Notes: generated by a model not told the origin, from the sequence alone. 52,338 bases of DNA from Omnitrophica bacterium GWA2_41_15 (GCA_919902105.1 CAKKQO010000028.1:49220-101557), one strand, 5' to 3'. Shown: positions 14,419-22,629, counted from the stretch's first letter. Numbers and translations are program-made.

Positions 14419-17406
14419 CTACCACCTCAGGGGCTTCTGCCATGCTTCTTTTAATTTGCTGATATCGCTTTTAATAATTGCCTTGCCATCTAATCCATAA
14501 ACCCGAAAATCTTTTTTCTCTGATACGCATCCAATTAGACCTATAGGAATACCCTTCATTGCCTTCTCAAATGCCCCCTGAGCCTTCTTCTCTGTCTCTA
14601 CCACAAATCTAGTGTTTGATTCTGAAAACAAAATTACATCATCTCTAATCTTTTTATTTTTTTTACTTTGACTCTTTGACTCTTTGACTCTTTGACTCTC
14701 TTTATACGGCACTTCGCTCAAAAATACCTCCGCGCCAAGACCACCGGCAAAGCACATCTCGGAAATTGCAACTGCCAAACCGCCTTCAGAACAATCATGG
14801 GCTGAACGTACCAAACCTTTAGCCGTCGCGGAACTTAATTTTTCCATTACGGTTTTTGCCATCTTTCTATCCACCTGCGGCACATTCGCCCCTATCTGAT
14901 TATGCAGTTTATAATAAACAGAACCACCTAATTCGTCTTTGGTAACGCCAGCGATATAAATTAAATTTCCCGCACGCTTAAAATCCATGGAGATAGTTTT
15001 AGTTATATCCTCCATTACCGAGATAGCGGAGATTAAAAGCGTTCCGGGAATAGGGATACTTTTACCTTTTACATTGTATTCATTATATAAACTGTCTTTA
15101 CCGGAGATAAAAGGAACAGCGAAATATTTAGCAAAGTCATAGCAGGCATAAGCCGCCTCGACCAGCGTTCCCAGCCTATCCGGCTTATCCGGGTTTCCCC
15201 AGCAGAAATTATCTAAGATTGCGGTTTGTTTTAGATTTCCTCCAACGCAAACTATCTGCCTTAACGCTTCATCGATAACTGATGCCGCCATCCAATAGGC
15301 AGATATTTCTCCATAACGGGGATTTATACCGCAGGAAACAATCAGCCCCTTTTTCGAAGATAAAATCGGCCGCACAACTGAGGCATCCGATGGCCCGTCA
15401 TTATTTACCCCCACAAGCGGCTTTAATACCGAAGCACCCTGCACCTCATGGTCATATTGGCGGATTACCCATTCTTTGCTGGCGACATTATAATCGGATA
15501 AAATCCTACATAAATCCGGCGTGTAATCTTTTTTCTCCTCTATGCGCGGCTCTCTTAAATTACGCTTTAAGCCTACAGCCTTTTTCTCCGACAGAGGCAC
15601 GCCGTCGTGTAAAAAATCCATCTCTAATTCGCCCACTAAATTATCCTGATAGAAAAGCCGCAGCATCTTATCTTGCCCGAATTCCCCTATTACTGTTGCT
15701 TCAACATCTTCGGAATCAAAAACATTAAGCAGTCTATCGATATTATCACCAGATGCAGCTAAAACCATCCTTTCTTGCGCCTCAGAAATCCAGATTTCGT
15801 CATAGCGTAAGCCTTTATACTTTAATGGTACTTTATCTAAATAAACCACAGCACCCAGTTCCCTACCCATCTCGCCCACAGCGCTGGATAATCCCCCTGC
15901 TCCGCAGTCAGTGATGGCATTATATAAATTTTCATCGCGCGCTTTTAGCAAGACATCGAGCAATTTCTTTTCAGTAATGGGATTGCCTATCTGCACGGCT
16001 GAGCCAGAAACCTCCTCGGATTTATGCGTTAACTCCCCAGACGAAAAAGTCGCACCGTGGACACCGTCCCTTCCGGTCCGGCCGCCCAACAGAACAATTA
16101 AGTCTCCGCTATTAACTAATTTAGACGCTTTGCCTTTAGGAATTAGTCCGGCCGTCCCGCAATAAACTAAAGGATTGCCGACGTATCCTTCATCAAAGAG
16201 AACTGCGCCGTTTATGGTAGGTATGCCCATTTTATTGCCATAGTCGCGCACACCGCTGACTACACCTTTGGCAATTCTTTTAGGATGAAGTGTCCCGGCA
16301 GGCAGCCTCCCCGCAGAATAATCCGGCGGGCCAAAACAGAATATATCGGTATTAAAAATCGGTCTTGCCCCCAACCCTGTGCCTAAAGGGTCCCTGATTA
16401 CGCCGCCGATCCCGGTATTTGCACCGCCAAAAGGCTCAAGCGCCGAGGGATGATTATGCGTCTCGACTTTAAAACAAACATCGTAATCTTTATCAAACTT
16501 AATTACTCCGGCGTTATCAGAAAATACCGAAACACACCAAGGTTTATTTAATTCCTTTGTCGCCTTCATTATCGTTGATTTAAGTAAGTTATTTATTATT
16601 TTTGGTTTTGGGTTTTTAATTCTGGATTTGTTTCGGATTTCGGATTTCGGATTTCGGATTTCTCCTTTATATTCTATCTTTCCCCTAAAGGTCTTATGCA
16701 CACAATGTTCTGACCATGTCTGGGCAAATGTCTCTAATTCTACATCCGTAGGGTTTCTTTTTAGGCGGGTAAAATATTTTTTTATCGCGCGCATCTCGCT
16801 AACGTTTAAAAATAACTGCCCGTCCCGGCTGATTTTTTGTAATTTTTTATCTGATGCGCCCAATAAATCTATAGAGACTAAGTTAAATTTATAGTCAATA
16901 TCGCGTAAGCCTAACTCTTCTTGCGCGCTGGTGACTGCATGCTGGATTACTTTATTTACTAACAACTTATTGCAGACGGTCCTAATTTGAAGATTAGTGA
17001 GTTTTCCGCGGATGATATATTTTTTTGCGGTGTGGATAGTTCGTACGCCGGAAATCCCCAGATCCGAAATCGCCTTTTTTACTGAATCCTCAACCGGGTC
17101 CATTACTCCCGGATTATAAGCGACTTCAATAAAAAAGGCGTTGTGCGTCGGGGTACCCATGCACAAGCATGGGTCGTCGGCGTTCTGCGCATTAATACTG
17201 TATTCCTGGGAAATTTTATCAGCCAATAATTCTTCGCAGATACGCTTAATTTCTGCTTCGCCTAAATCACCCTCAATAGAGTATGCTTGGATAAAATTAA
17301 CTTTCGAGACAGTATTTATCCCTAAATCGAAGATATCTTTTTTGATACCTTCGCCAACAGCATCAAAGATGCCGTACTTTTCTTTTACCTCAATGTGCCA
17401 AAACAT
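14419..17406 (-). CDS. purL: FGAM synthase, PurS-PurS-PurL fusion type, with three insertions
   Basis: 995-aa FGAM synthase. Residues 1-170 are two tandem PurS-like domains (first begins HIEVKEKYGIFDAVGEG, second FIEVAYNPGVMDPVEDSV), followed by the PurL core with HCVHKTFRGKI, VCFKVETHNHPSA, GRTGRDGVHGATFSS, AITDCGAGGLSSAVGEM and SAHDCSEGGLAVAI. It needs PurQ, encoded in the same operon. Three in-frame insertions are present: a hairpin module joining the PurS domains (about residues 72-90), ATCCGAA heptamers (about 248-258) and an 8-bp repeat (about 903-913). All lie in linkers. It is followed directly by the LOG gene. Confidence 0.95.
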   Translation of the reverse strand: MFWHIEVKEKYGIFDAVGEGIKKDIFDLGINTVSKVNFIQAYSIEGDLGEAEIKRICEELLADKISQEYSINAQNADDPCLCMGTPTHNAFFIEVAYNPGVMDPVEDSVKKAISDLGISGVRTIHTAKKYIIRGKLTNLQIRTVCNKLLVNKVIQHAVTSAQEELGLRDIDYKFNLVSIDLLGASDKKLQKISRDGQLFLNVSEMRAIKKYFTRLKRNPTDVELETFAQTWSEHCVHKTFRGKIEYKGEIRNPKSEIRNKSRIKNPKPKIINNLLKSTIMKATKELNKPWCVSVFSDNAGVIKFDKDYDVCFKVETHNHPSALEPFGGANTGIGGVIRDPLGTGLGARPIFNTDIFCFGPPDYSAGRLPAGTLHPKRIAKGVVSGVRDYGNKMGIPTINGAVLFDEGYVGNPLVYCGTAGLIPKGKASKLVNSGDLIVLLGGRTGRDGVHGATFSSGELTHKSEEVSGSAVQIGNPITEKKLLDVLLKARDENLYNAITDCGAGGLSSAVGEMGRELGAVVYLDKVPLKYKGLRYDEIWISEAQERMVLAASGDNIDRLLNVFDSEDVEATVIGEFGQDKMLRLFYQDNLVGELEMDFLHDGVPLSEKKAVGLKRNLREPRIEEKKDYTPDLCRILSDYNVASKEWVIRQYDHEVQGASVLKPLVGVNNDGPSDASVVRPILSSKKGLIVSCGINPRYGEISAYWMAASVIDEALRQIVCVGGNLKQTAILDNFCWGNPDKPDRLGTLVEAAYACYDFAKYFAVPFISGKDSLYNEYNVKGKSIPIPGTLLISAISVMEDITKTISMDFKRAGNLIYIAGVTKDELGGSVYYKLHNQIGANVPQVDRKMAKTVMEKLSSATAKGLVRSAHDCSEGGLAVAISEMCFAGGLGAEVFLSEVPYKESQRVKESKSQSKKNKKIRDDVILFSESNTRFVVETEKKAQGAFEKAMKGIPIGLIGCVSEKKDFRVYGLDGKAIIKSDISKLKEAWQKPLRW
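14667..14698 (-). repeat. GAGTCAAA octamer tandem repeat inside purL
   Basis: Four exact copies of TTTGACTC on the plus strand encode the segment YKESQRVKESKSQSKK in PurL, between the VPYK and RDDVILFSESN motifs. The unit length of 8 means a change of one copy would shift the frame. Confidence 0.95.
16632..16661 (-). repeat. ATCCGAA heptamer tandem repeat inside purL
   Basis: Four copies of TTCGGAT plus TTC on the plus strand, in frame, encoding GEIRNPKSEIRNKS. Just downstream in the gene is a looser repeated segment (RIKNPKPKI), so the whole insertion may be about 20 residues. It lies between the FRGKI motif and the conserved LLKSTIMKAT helix. Confidence 0.95.
17137..17189 (-). repeat. GGGTACCC hairpin module with 11-bp direct repeats inside purL
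   Basis: GGCGTTGTGCG (17137-17147) and GGCGTTCTGCG (17179-17189) differ by one base and flank a module with a perfect 8-bp stem (ACCCATGC/GCATGGGT, 17155-17162 with 17167-17174) and loop ACAA. One copy of direct repeat plus module is 42 bp, i.e. 14 codons, so the frame is kept. It encodes NAQNADDPCLCMGTPTHN between the two PurS domains. It is related to the module in purQ. Confidence 0.9.
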
Positions 17407-17436
17407 ATTTTAGGCAGGACTAACTTTAAGAGTGGT

Positions 17437-18729
17437 TTAAATTCCTATACGTTTAAAAATATTGTTGATATTGCGCAGGTAATAATCAAGGCTGAAGCAG
17501 TCCTTAATTTCATTTTCGCTTAAGACTTTTCTTAAGGCGGCGTCTTTTAAAAGATTAGCCTGAAAATTCGTGCCTTTATTCCATGTCGCAAGAGCGTTTC
17601 TCTGCACGAGTTCGTAGGCAGACATCCGTTTTAATCCTTTTTGCATTAATTTAGTTAAAACGGCTTGCGAGAAAATCAGGCCGCCGGTTTTGACTAAATT
17701 CTTTAGCATATTTTCCGGATAAACCACCAAACCCTCAACTACCTCGGTCATCTTTTGCAGCATATAATCCAAGAGGATTGAGGAATCCGGAAGAATAATC
17801 CGCTCAACCGACGAATGGCTGATGTCGCGTTCATGCCAGAGGGCAATATTTTCTAAGCCGGCCATGGCATTGGCACGCAATATACGGGAAAGGCCGCAAA
17901 TGCGCTCGCAGATTACCGGGTTTCGCTTATGCGGCATCGCTGAGGAACCCTTCTGACCCTTAGCAAACGGCTCTTCTGCTTCAAGAACTTCCGTGCGTTG
18001 TAAATTTCGAACTTCTAAGGCAAATCTTTCTAAGCTAGATCCCACAATAGCTAAGCGCGCCATATACACGGCATGGCGGTCGCGGGGAATAATTTGCGTG
18101 GAAACCGGCTCAACTTCAAGGCCCAATTTTACAGCAATATATTTTTCTATAAATGGGTCAATATTGGAATATGTCCCCACGGCGCCGGAGATTTTTGCAA
18201 AAGATATATACTCTTTTGCTTGCTTAAGCAACTGCTGTGCGCGCAAAACTTCCGAATACCAAGAGGCGAGCTTCAACCCAAAGGTAGTCGGTTCAGCATG
18301 CACGCCATGGGTCCTGCCGATACAGACCGTATTTTTGTATTTTTTGGCTTTATTGCGGATTGCTTGGGTAAGCTTATTTAGATCAGAAAGTAAAATATCT
18401 GCCGCTTCTTTACATTGAAGAGCTAAAGTAGTATCCAAGATATCCGAAGATGTAAGGCCGAGATGAAAATATCGGGCATCCTTACCTATATACTTTGATA
18501 CTTCAGCGATAAAGGCAACTATATCATGCTGGGTTTTTTTCTCTACTTTCTTGATATTAGAAAGGTTAAATTTTGCCTTCTTTCGAATGCGCTTTACCGC
18601 GCTTTGTGGGATATTGCCTAATTTTGCCTGCGCTTGGACCGCAAGTATTTCAATCTCAAGGAGCTTAGTAAACTTATTCTCCTCTGACCAGACGTGTGAA
18701 ATTTCAGGCAGGCTATAGCGCTCAATCAT
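17437..18729 (-). CDS. purB: Adenylosuccinate lyase
   Basis: Fumarase/aspartase-superfamily enzyme acting twice in purine synthesis (SAICAR to AICAR, adenylosuccinate to AMP). Signature GSSAMPHKRNPV near residue 265, TSSDILDTTLALQ and RTHGVHAEPTTFG carry the catalytic residues. Length of 430 aa is normal and no repeat insertion is present, unlike the genes after it. A strong promoter 54-82 nt upstream of the start makes purB the first gene of the operon, with purL 30 nt downstream. Confidence 0.97.
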   Translation of the reverse strand: MIERYSLPEISHVWSEENKFTKLLEIEILAVQAQAKLGNIPQSAVKRIRKKAKFNLSNIKKVEKKTQHDIVAFIAEVSKYIGKDARYFHLGLTSSDILDTTLALQCKEAADILLSDLNKLTQAIRNKAKKYKNTVCIGRTHGVHAEPTTFGLKLASWYSEVLRAQQLLKQAKEYISFAKISGAVGTYSNIDPFIEKYIAVKLGLEVEPVSTQIIPRDRHAVYMARLAIVGSSLERFALEVRNLQRTEVLEAEEPFAKGQKGSSAMPHKRNPVICERICGLSRILRANAMAGLENIALWHERDISHSSVERIILPDSSILLDYMLQKMTEVVEGLVVYPENMLKNLVKTGGLIFSQAVLTKLMQKGLKRMSAYELVQRNALATWNKGTNFQANLLKDAALRKVLSENEIKDCFSLDYYLRNINNIFKRIGI

Positions 18730-18782
18730 TGTAACTCCTCTAGTAGTAAAAAAGGTGAAATAACACTATATACAGCCTTATA

Positions 18783-18811
18783 AATATAGCACAACCACAA
18801 CCCCTCGTCAA
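18783..18811 (-). promoter_or_regulatory. Sigma-70 type promoter of the purB-purL operon
   Basis: On the minus strand TTGACG (18806-18811), a 17-bp spacer and TATATT (18783-18788). Predicted start near 18776, about 47 nt before purB. The -35 abuts the imperfect inverted repeat CAATCAAAAATCT/AGATTTTGATTG and a 14-bp hairpin (18844 region), which may be an insertion or the end of the preceding transcription unit. No purine riboswitch was recognised in the leader. Confidence 0.75.
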
Positions 18812-18842
18812 TCAAAAATCTGACGACTGTCGTTTAGATTTT

Positions 18843-18874
18843 GATTGATGCCTGCCTGCCATCAGGCAGGCATC
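18843..18874. repeat. GATGCCTGCCTG perfect hairpin
   Basis: GATGCCTGCCTG, loop CCAT, CAGGCAGGCATC: a perfect 12-bp stem extended to 14 bp by flanking TT/AA, directly beside a second, imperfect inverted repeat (CAATCAAAAATCT with AGATTTTGATTG). It lies between the BT1-like gene and the purB promoter. No T run follows, so an ordinary intrinsic terminator is not clear. A shorter relative, CCTGACGGCAGTCAGG, is found in the rpiB/tsaC overlap at about 4727-4742. Confidence 0.65.
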
Positions 18875-18903
18875 AAAAGCCTTTGCGGTGCAAGATAAGA
18901 AAG

Positions 18904-20082
18904 TTAAACGCTATTCTCGCTATTATGTATTTTATTGATTAAAGGCAGGCATAAAAAGCTGGTTACAGCCGATATGATTATTAGCCATTTCAAGCCTATG
19001 GTAGGCAACAGGTATGCTCCCGATAAATTACTAGCGGTCAGCGCCAAATTATTGGCGCTGCAAAGCAGGGCAAAAGAAGTCGCCTCAAGCCCTTTTGTGG
19101 TGTTTTGCGCCATAAAGTCCATTACCATTAAGAAGATAAACATCCCGATGAAGCTATAGACGATATCGTAAACAATCGCGCTTTGCGGCGTATAATAAAG
19201 GTAACTCAATGTGATTATTGCGCCCAGAAAAACTGAAAAAAAGAGCCATTTTTTGATATTTATTTTAGCGCTAAATTTATAATACAGCAGCGAACCGATT
19301 ATCCCGCAGGCCGTGCTGATTGTGCCTAAAACCCCTATCCAGACTTTACTCCATTTAAAGGCATCACGCTGGATAAAAAAAAGCGGCGTGCCGAAAGAAG
19401 GGGAATACTTATAAAGAAAAATGAATAATGCGACAATGATTAACCTTTTATCGCTGAATAATTTCTTTAAATCGGCCAATAAGTAACTTTTAGGGCCGCT
19501 GGCTCTTGGCGTAACGTGCAATTCGCGGTAAAAATGCGCGATAAGGCCCACTAAAACATAAACCGGAATCAGCGCTAAAAATCCCATCCTGTACCCCCAT
19601 CTTTGCGCTATATATCCCCCTCCTATTCCGGTAATCAAACCCGCAACCGAAATAGATATCCATTGCACGCTCTGGATTTTGCCGGTCACTTTATGCTCCT
19701 TACCCTCCACGCACATAATCCCGTCTACGGCCACATCGCGGAATGCGGAATTGGTAGAATTTAACAATATAAGGCTAACCAGCATAACAATAGGCAGGGT
19801 ATTTAAACCTAGGAATAAAACCGTAGTTATATCTAAGACAAGAGAAATAAAAATCCAAGCCTTTCTATTAAAGAAATTATCGATAACGTAGCCAATAACC
19901 GGCTTTACCATCCAGGCAAGGGTAGTAATACTGCCGATAAACATTATCTTTTCCGGGGAAAAATTTAAAGTTTCCTTGAGATAGTAAAATAAGCCCTGGG
20001 AAGGAAGGCCTTCTATGCCTTGGGTAAAATATACCGCGCTGCTTAGCGCAAATAACCAAAATAAATTCTTCTTTTTTTCCAT
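18904..20082 (-). CDS. BT1/folate-biopterin-like MFS transporter
   Basis: 392-aa, about 12 membrane segments. The N-terminal FTQGIEGLPSQGLFYYLKE and FRDVAVDGIM motifs recall the BT1 family, whose members move folates or pterins in trypanosomatids and plastids; many bacterial members have unknown substrates. ATG at 20082 has no strong ribosome site. It lies 12 nt after the YHS-permease gene and may be co-transcribed with it. No residue pattern fixes the substrate, so folate transport is only a possibility. Confidence 0.7.
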   Translation of the reverse strand: MEKKKNLFWLFALSSAVYFTQGIEGLPSQGLFYYLKETLNFSPEKIMFIGSITTLAWMVKPVIGYVIDNFFNRKAWIFISLVLDITTVLFLGLNTLPIVMLVSLILLNSTNSAFRDVAVDGIMCVEGKEHKVTGKIQSVQWISISVAGLITGIGGGYIAQRWGYRMGFLALIPVYVLVGLIAHFYRELHVTPRASGPKSYLLADLKKLFSDKRLIIVALFIFLYKYSPSFGTPLFFIQRDAFKWSKVWIGVLGTISTACGIIGSLLYYKFSAKINIKKWLFFSVFLGAIITLSYLYYTPQSAIVYDIVYSFIGMFIFLMVMDFMAQNTTKGLEATSFALLCSANNLALTASNLSGAYLLPTIGLKWLIIISAVTSFLCLPLINKIHNSENSV

Positions 20083-20094
20083 GTCATTACTTTT

Positions 20095-21258
20095 CTATGT
20101 AAAAATAATATTTGCTAAGTATCCGATGACTATAATCTGCGGGACAGTGACTATGGGCATCCAGATAGCAACCCGCCTGCCTACATTTAGCCATAAAAGG
20201 CCGATTTCGGTATAGTCCGTAGCCACACCTGCCATCAAAAATACAAAACTATTTCCCAATGCTCCGGTTCTCTTGTATATCTCAAAGGCAAGCGGGCTTG
20301 AACCTTCGGAACAGACCTCAATTACTGTAGCCAAAGCCAATGTAACAAGCAAACCAAAAAATGTAGGCCCCATAAAACGATGAAAAAAATGCACAGGAAT
20401 ATAGGCGCCGGCAAAACTTGCAATAAGTATCCCTAATATAACCCACCATAAAATCATCTCGGATAACCCCCAAGCCCCGGCCATAATCCCTTTTAAATCA
20501 GCATTAATCGTATCAAGGTTAAAACTGTAATTTTTAGCGCGTTTTTTAAAATCGGCGAAAACAGAAAATCCCTCTTCTATTTCAATTGTATGCGTATTTT
20601 TTTCGATTAGACCGATTTTTTCTAAAAACATAAATATAAAACCGGTATTAATCGCGACGGCAAGCGCAGAGAGAATAATAAATAATCCTTTAAGGCCGAA
20701 TAAACTGATAAGCATTACTGTAATTGTAAAATTTGCCCAGGGGCTGGCTAAGAGAAAGCTGACTAAGGCCGGGTTTGACGCCCCTTTTTTATGTAACTGC
20801 ATCGACAACGCAAGAATACCATGGCTGCAGGCGCTCATTAAAAAACCTAAAAACACTGCATTAAATATTGTCCGCGGCCTCCTCTGAGAGAGAACTTTTG
20901 AGATATATTCCTGCGGCACATAATAATCGATAATCCCGCCAAGGAGTAATCCCAGGAATATCGCCCACCAGATAACCTTAAGATAACCAAGAAATGCTTG
21001 ACGCCAAGGCATAAAAAAAGGCAGGAAAAAAGAAACGATAACTAATAGGCTGGATAGAGCGATTACTATAAATAATTTATCTTTAAAAAATACGGTTGAT
21101 TTTTGCGGCTGACAAACCTTTGCGTCAATTATACCTTTTTGTTTAATAAATTTATCTTTACAGTGATTGCTACAGAAAAAATATTCTTTTCCGCCGCTTA
21201 TTACTTTAACGGCAGACTTTGAATTTATAGACATTCCGCAAATTGGATCTTTAGGCAT
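20095..21258 (-). CDS. YHS-domain permease (DUF318/ArsP-like)
   Basis: N-terminal YHS metal-binding domain (KDPICGMSI, then YFFCSNHCKDKF, residues 3-40) fused to a permease of the ArsP/DUF318 type with about eight membrane segments. The two permease halves are recognisable by SHGILALSMQLHKKGASNPALV (too long to quote fully) near residue 150 and EVCSEGSSPLAFEIYKRTG near residue 310. Related proteins export arsenic compounds or Cu/Zn. The YHS cysteines suggest metal handling. No arsR or merR gene is adjacent, so substrate is inferred. A terminator separates it from the upstream gene. Confidence 0.75.
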   Translation of the reverse strand: MPKDPICGMSINSKSAVKVISGGKEYFFCSNHCKDKFIKQKGIIDAKVCQPQKSTVFFKDKLFIVIALSSLLVIVSFFLPFFMPWRQAFLGYLKVIWWAIFLGLLLGGIIDYYVPQEYISKVLSQRRPRTIFNAVFLGFLMSACSHGILALSMQLHKKGASNPALVSFLLASPWANFTITVMLISLFGLKGLFIILSALAVAINTGFIFMFLEKIGLIEKNTHTIEIEEGFSVFADFKKRAKNYSFNLDTINADLKGIMAGAWGLSEMILWWVILGILIASFAGAYIPVHFFHRFMGPTFFGLLVTLALATVIEVCSEGSSPLAFEIYKRTGALGNSFVFLMAGVATDYTEIGLLWLNVGRRVAIWMPIVTVPQIIVIGYLANIIFT

Positions 21259-21268
21259 ACGTCAGTAA

Positions 21269-21303
21269 AAACCCTCGCACCTAATCTATAGATGCGAGGG
21301 TTT
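21269..21303 (-). terminator. Intrinsic terminator after the 21322-21903 gene
   Basis: Perfect 11-bp inverted repeat AAACCCTCGCA/TGCGAGGGTTT (21269-21279 with 21293-21303) with a 13-nt loop; on the minus strand it is followed by TTTTT. It separates the hypothetical gene from the YHS-permease start at 21258. Confidence 0.85.
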
Positions 21304-21321
21304 ATTTATTAGTTCTATCAA

Positions 21322-21903
21322 TTAATTTAACCTGCCCTTACGCATAAATTCAGCCAATATTTTCTGAATATCTCCTTCAGCAGATTTAGCAACCTGCGTA
21401 CAGATAAAAATAAGCACAGAAAATTGCCAGCAATCCTCAGAACCTGTTATCAAGCCTGTATTTACATTCTCTTCTCTTTGCAGTTTGTTTAAATAAAAAT
21501 CGACTGCCTTATCGAGGCAGCCTTCGTAAACATCCAAGAAGTTAGTTTTGTTGTTATACTTAAAAGACGGAAAACTCACCCCTCTAACCAAGAGAAAATT
21601 CATAAAGGTGTCTTCGCTAAAAGGAAAACTCTCCTTAAAATCAAAACCCTCAAATTGGGGAAGATTAAAAGGCAGGACTATCGATGGCTTATCTACGACT
21701 ATCTCGCCATATCTTACCACTGTATCGCCGGGATTTAGCGAAGACTCTGTGAGAAAAACATAAGGCAACTTAGTCGCAGAAAATGTATGCAATTCCTGCA
21801 CCCGCGGCCTGATTATTTTAGTACTGTTTACTGCTTTCTGCCAGCTTTCTTGTATATCCATAATGGTGATTCTATCACAGCCGGATATTTTGTCAATACC
21901 CAT
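21322..21903 (-). CDS. Conserved-looking protein of unknown family
   Basis: Protein of 193 aa from the ATG at 21903 (AAGGAAG 11 nt upstream) or 179 aa from MDIQESWQKA at 21861; the second fits the start of the ordered region better. I do not recognise the family. Visible features: KIIRPRVQEL, LPYVFLTESSLNPGDTVVR, a Pro/Phe-rich stretch (VLPFNLPQFEGFDF) and a helical C-terminus. No signal peptide or membrane segment. Codon use resembles neighbours. It is ended by its own terminator, so it is probably a single-gene unit or the tail of the ferritin unit. Confidence 0.6.
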   Translation of the reverse strand: MGIDKISGCDRITIMDIQESWQKAVNSTKIIRPRVQELHTFSATKLPYVFLTESSLNPGDTVVRYGEIVVDKPSIVLPFNLPQFEGFDFKESFPFSEDTFMNFLLVRGVSFPSFKYNNKTNFLDVYEGCLDKAVDFYLNKLQREENVNTGLITGSEDCWQFSVLIFICTQVAKSAEGDIQKILAEFMRKGRLN

Positions 21904-21930
21904 TGCGGCTTAAACTTCCTTAAGATAGAC

Positions 21931-21971
21931 AATCTGCGAGAATCTGCGTTGGATCTGCGTTAATCTGCGTT
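21931..21971. repeat. AATCTGCG decamer-like tandem repeat, intergenic
   Basis: Four consecutive units (AATCTGCGAG, AATCTGCGTT, GGATCTGCGTT, AATCTGCGTT) of 10-11 bp between the ferritin-like gene and the next gene. It has the same character as the pur-gene tracts (short, CG-containing unit) but lies outside coding sequence. Confidence 0.9.
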
Positions 21972-21975
21972 TTAT

Positions 21976-22452
21976 TTAATCTAACAAATCCTCAAACATC
22001 TCCTCATGCTTTATTTCTTCGGAAAGGATATGGCAGACTAATTGATAAGTAGCATGGTCTTTGCCCTGAGTCTTTGCCGCAAGTTTATTATAGACGTCAA
22101 TCGCCCCGGCTTCTGCCTCAGTCACGGTCTTGATAATACCTTTATAGTCGTTAGTCTCTTTCGGTGGCTTCGGATACGGTGCATTGGCATTTTTTTCTAT
22201 TTCCATCGGGTTGGCGATCGGAAGCCCTCCTAACTCTATTATCCTATTAGCTAACTCATCCGCATGTTCTTCTTCTTCCTTGGCAATTTTTTCCAAAAAT
22301 TCGCTCATATCCTCATAGCCGGGCCCGGTAACAATCCTTGCCATATACCACCAAGAATAATATGCCAGCCATTCATCACAATATGCCTTGTTCAAATCCT
22401 TGATCAAATCTTTTACATCAAGTGCTGCTACTTTAATTGACTGCTTTCCCAT
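21976..22452 (-). CDS. Ferritin-like Dps-family diiron protein
   Basis: 158-aa four-helix protein. Helix 1 has AYCDEWLAYYSWWYMAR, helix 2 LEKIAKEEEEHADELANRI, and the last helix HILSEEIKHEEMFEDL: the E/H pattern of a ferritin diiron site. Cys residues near the first and last helices (YCDE, LVCHIL) match the DPS-like group in which two Cys sit by the active site. It stores iron or removes peroxide with Fe2+. The ATG at 22452 was chosen for the perfect GAGGAGG six bases upstream. It is preceded by leader element copy B and follows thioredoxin reductase. Confidence 0.85.
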   Translation of the reverse strand: MGKQSIKVAALDVKDLIKDLNKAYCDEWLAYYSWWYMARIVTGPGYEDMSEFLEKIAKEEEEHADELANRIIELGGLPIANPMEIEKNANAPYPKPPKETNDYKGIIKTVTEAEAGAIDVYNKLAAKTQGKDHATYQLVCHILSEEIKHEEMFEDLLD

Positions 22453-22459
22453 CTTGCAC

Positions 22460-22580
22460 CTCCTCAATGACGAGACAAGTTATGGAAGCCTTAGCCTGAC
22501 ATAACTTGTATGTCGGAATTGATACCGAAAGCTGCGATAAAAATTTTCCCAAAATTTTTGAAGCGTTTCGCTTTCGGTAT
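22460..22580 (-). repeat. Double-hairpin leader element, copy B (upstream of ferritin)
   Basis: Plus-strand order: CTCCTCAATGA, hairpin ACAAGTTATG/CATAACTTGT (22475-22484 with 22500-22509), GGAATTGATACC, outer stem ATACCGAAAGC/GCTTTCGGTAT (22522-22532 with 22570-22580, perfect 11 bp) enclosing AAAATTTTCCCAAAATTTTT. The minus-strand end carries the GAGGAG ribosome site of the ferritin gene. Confidence 0.75.
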
Positions 22581-22629
22581 ATCCTTAATTAACCAACTTT
22601 GCAAACTGCTCGTTCTCTACTCCCCGCAT

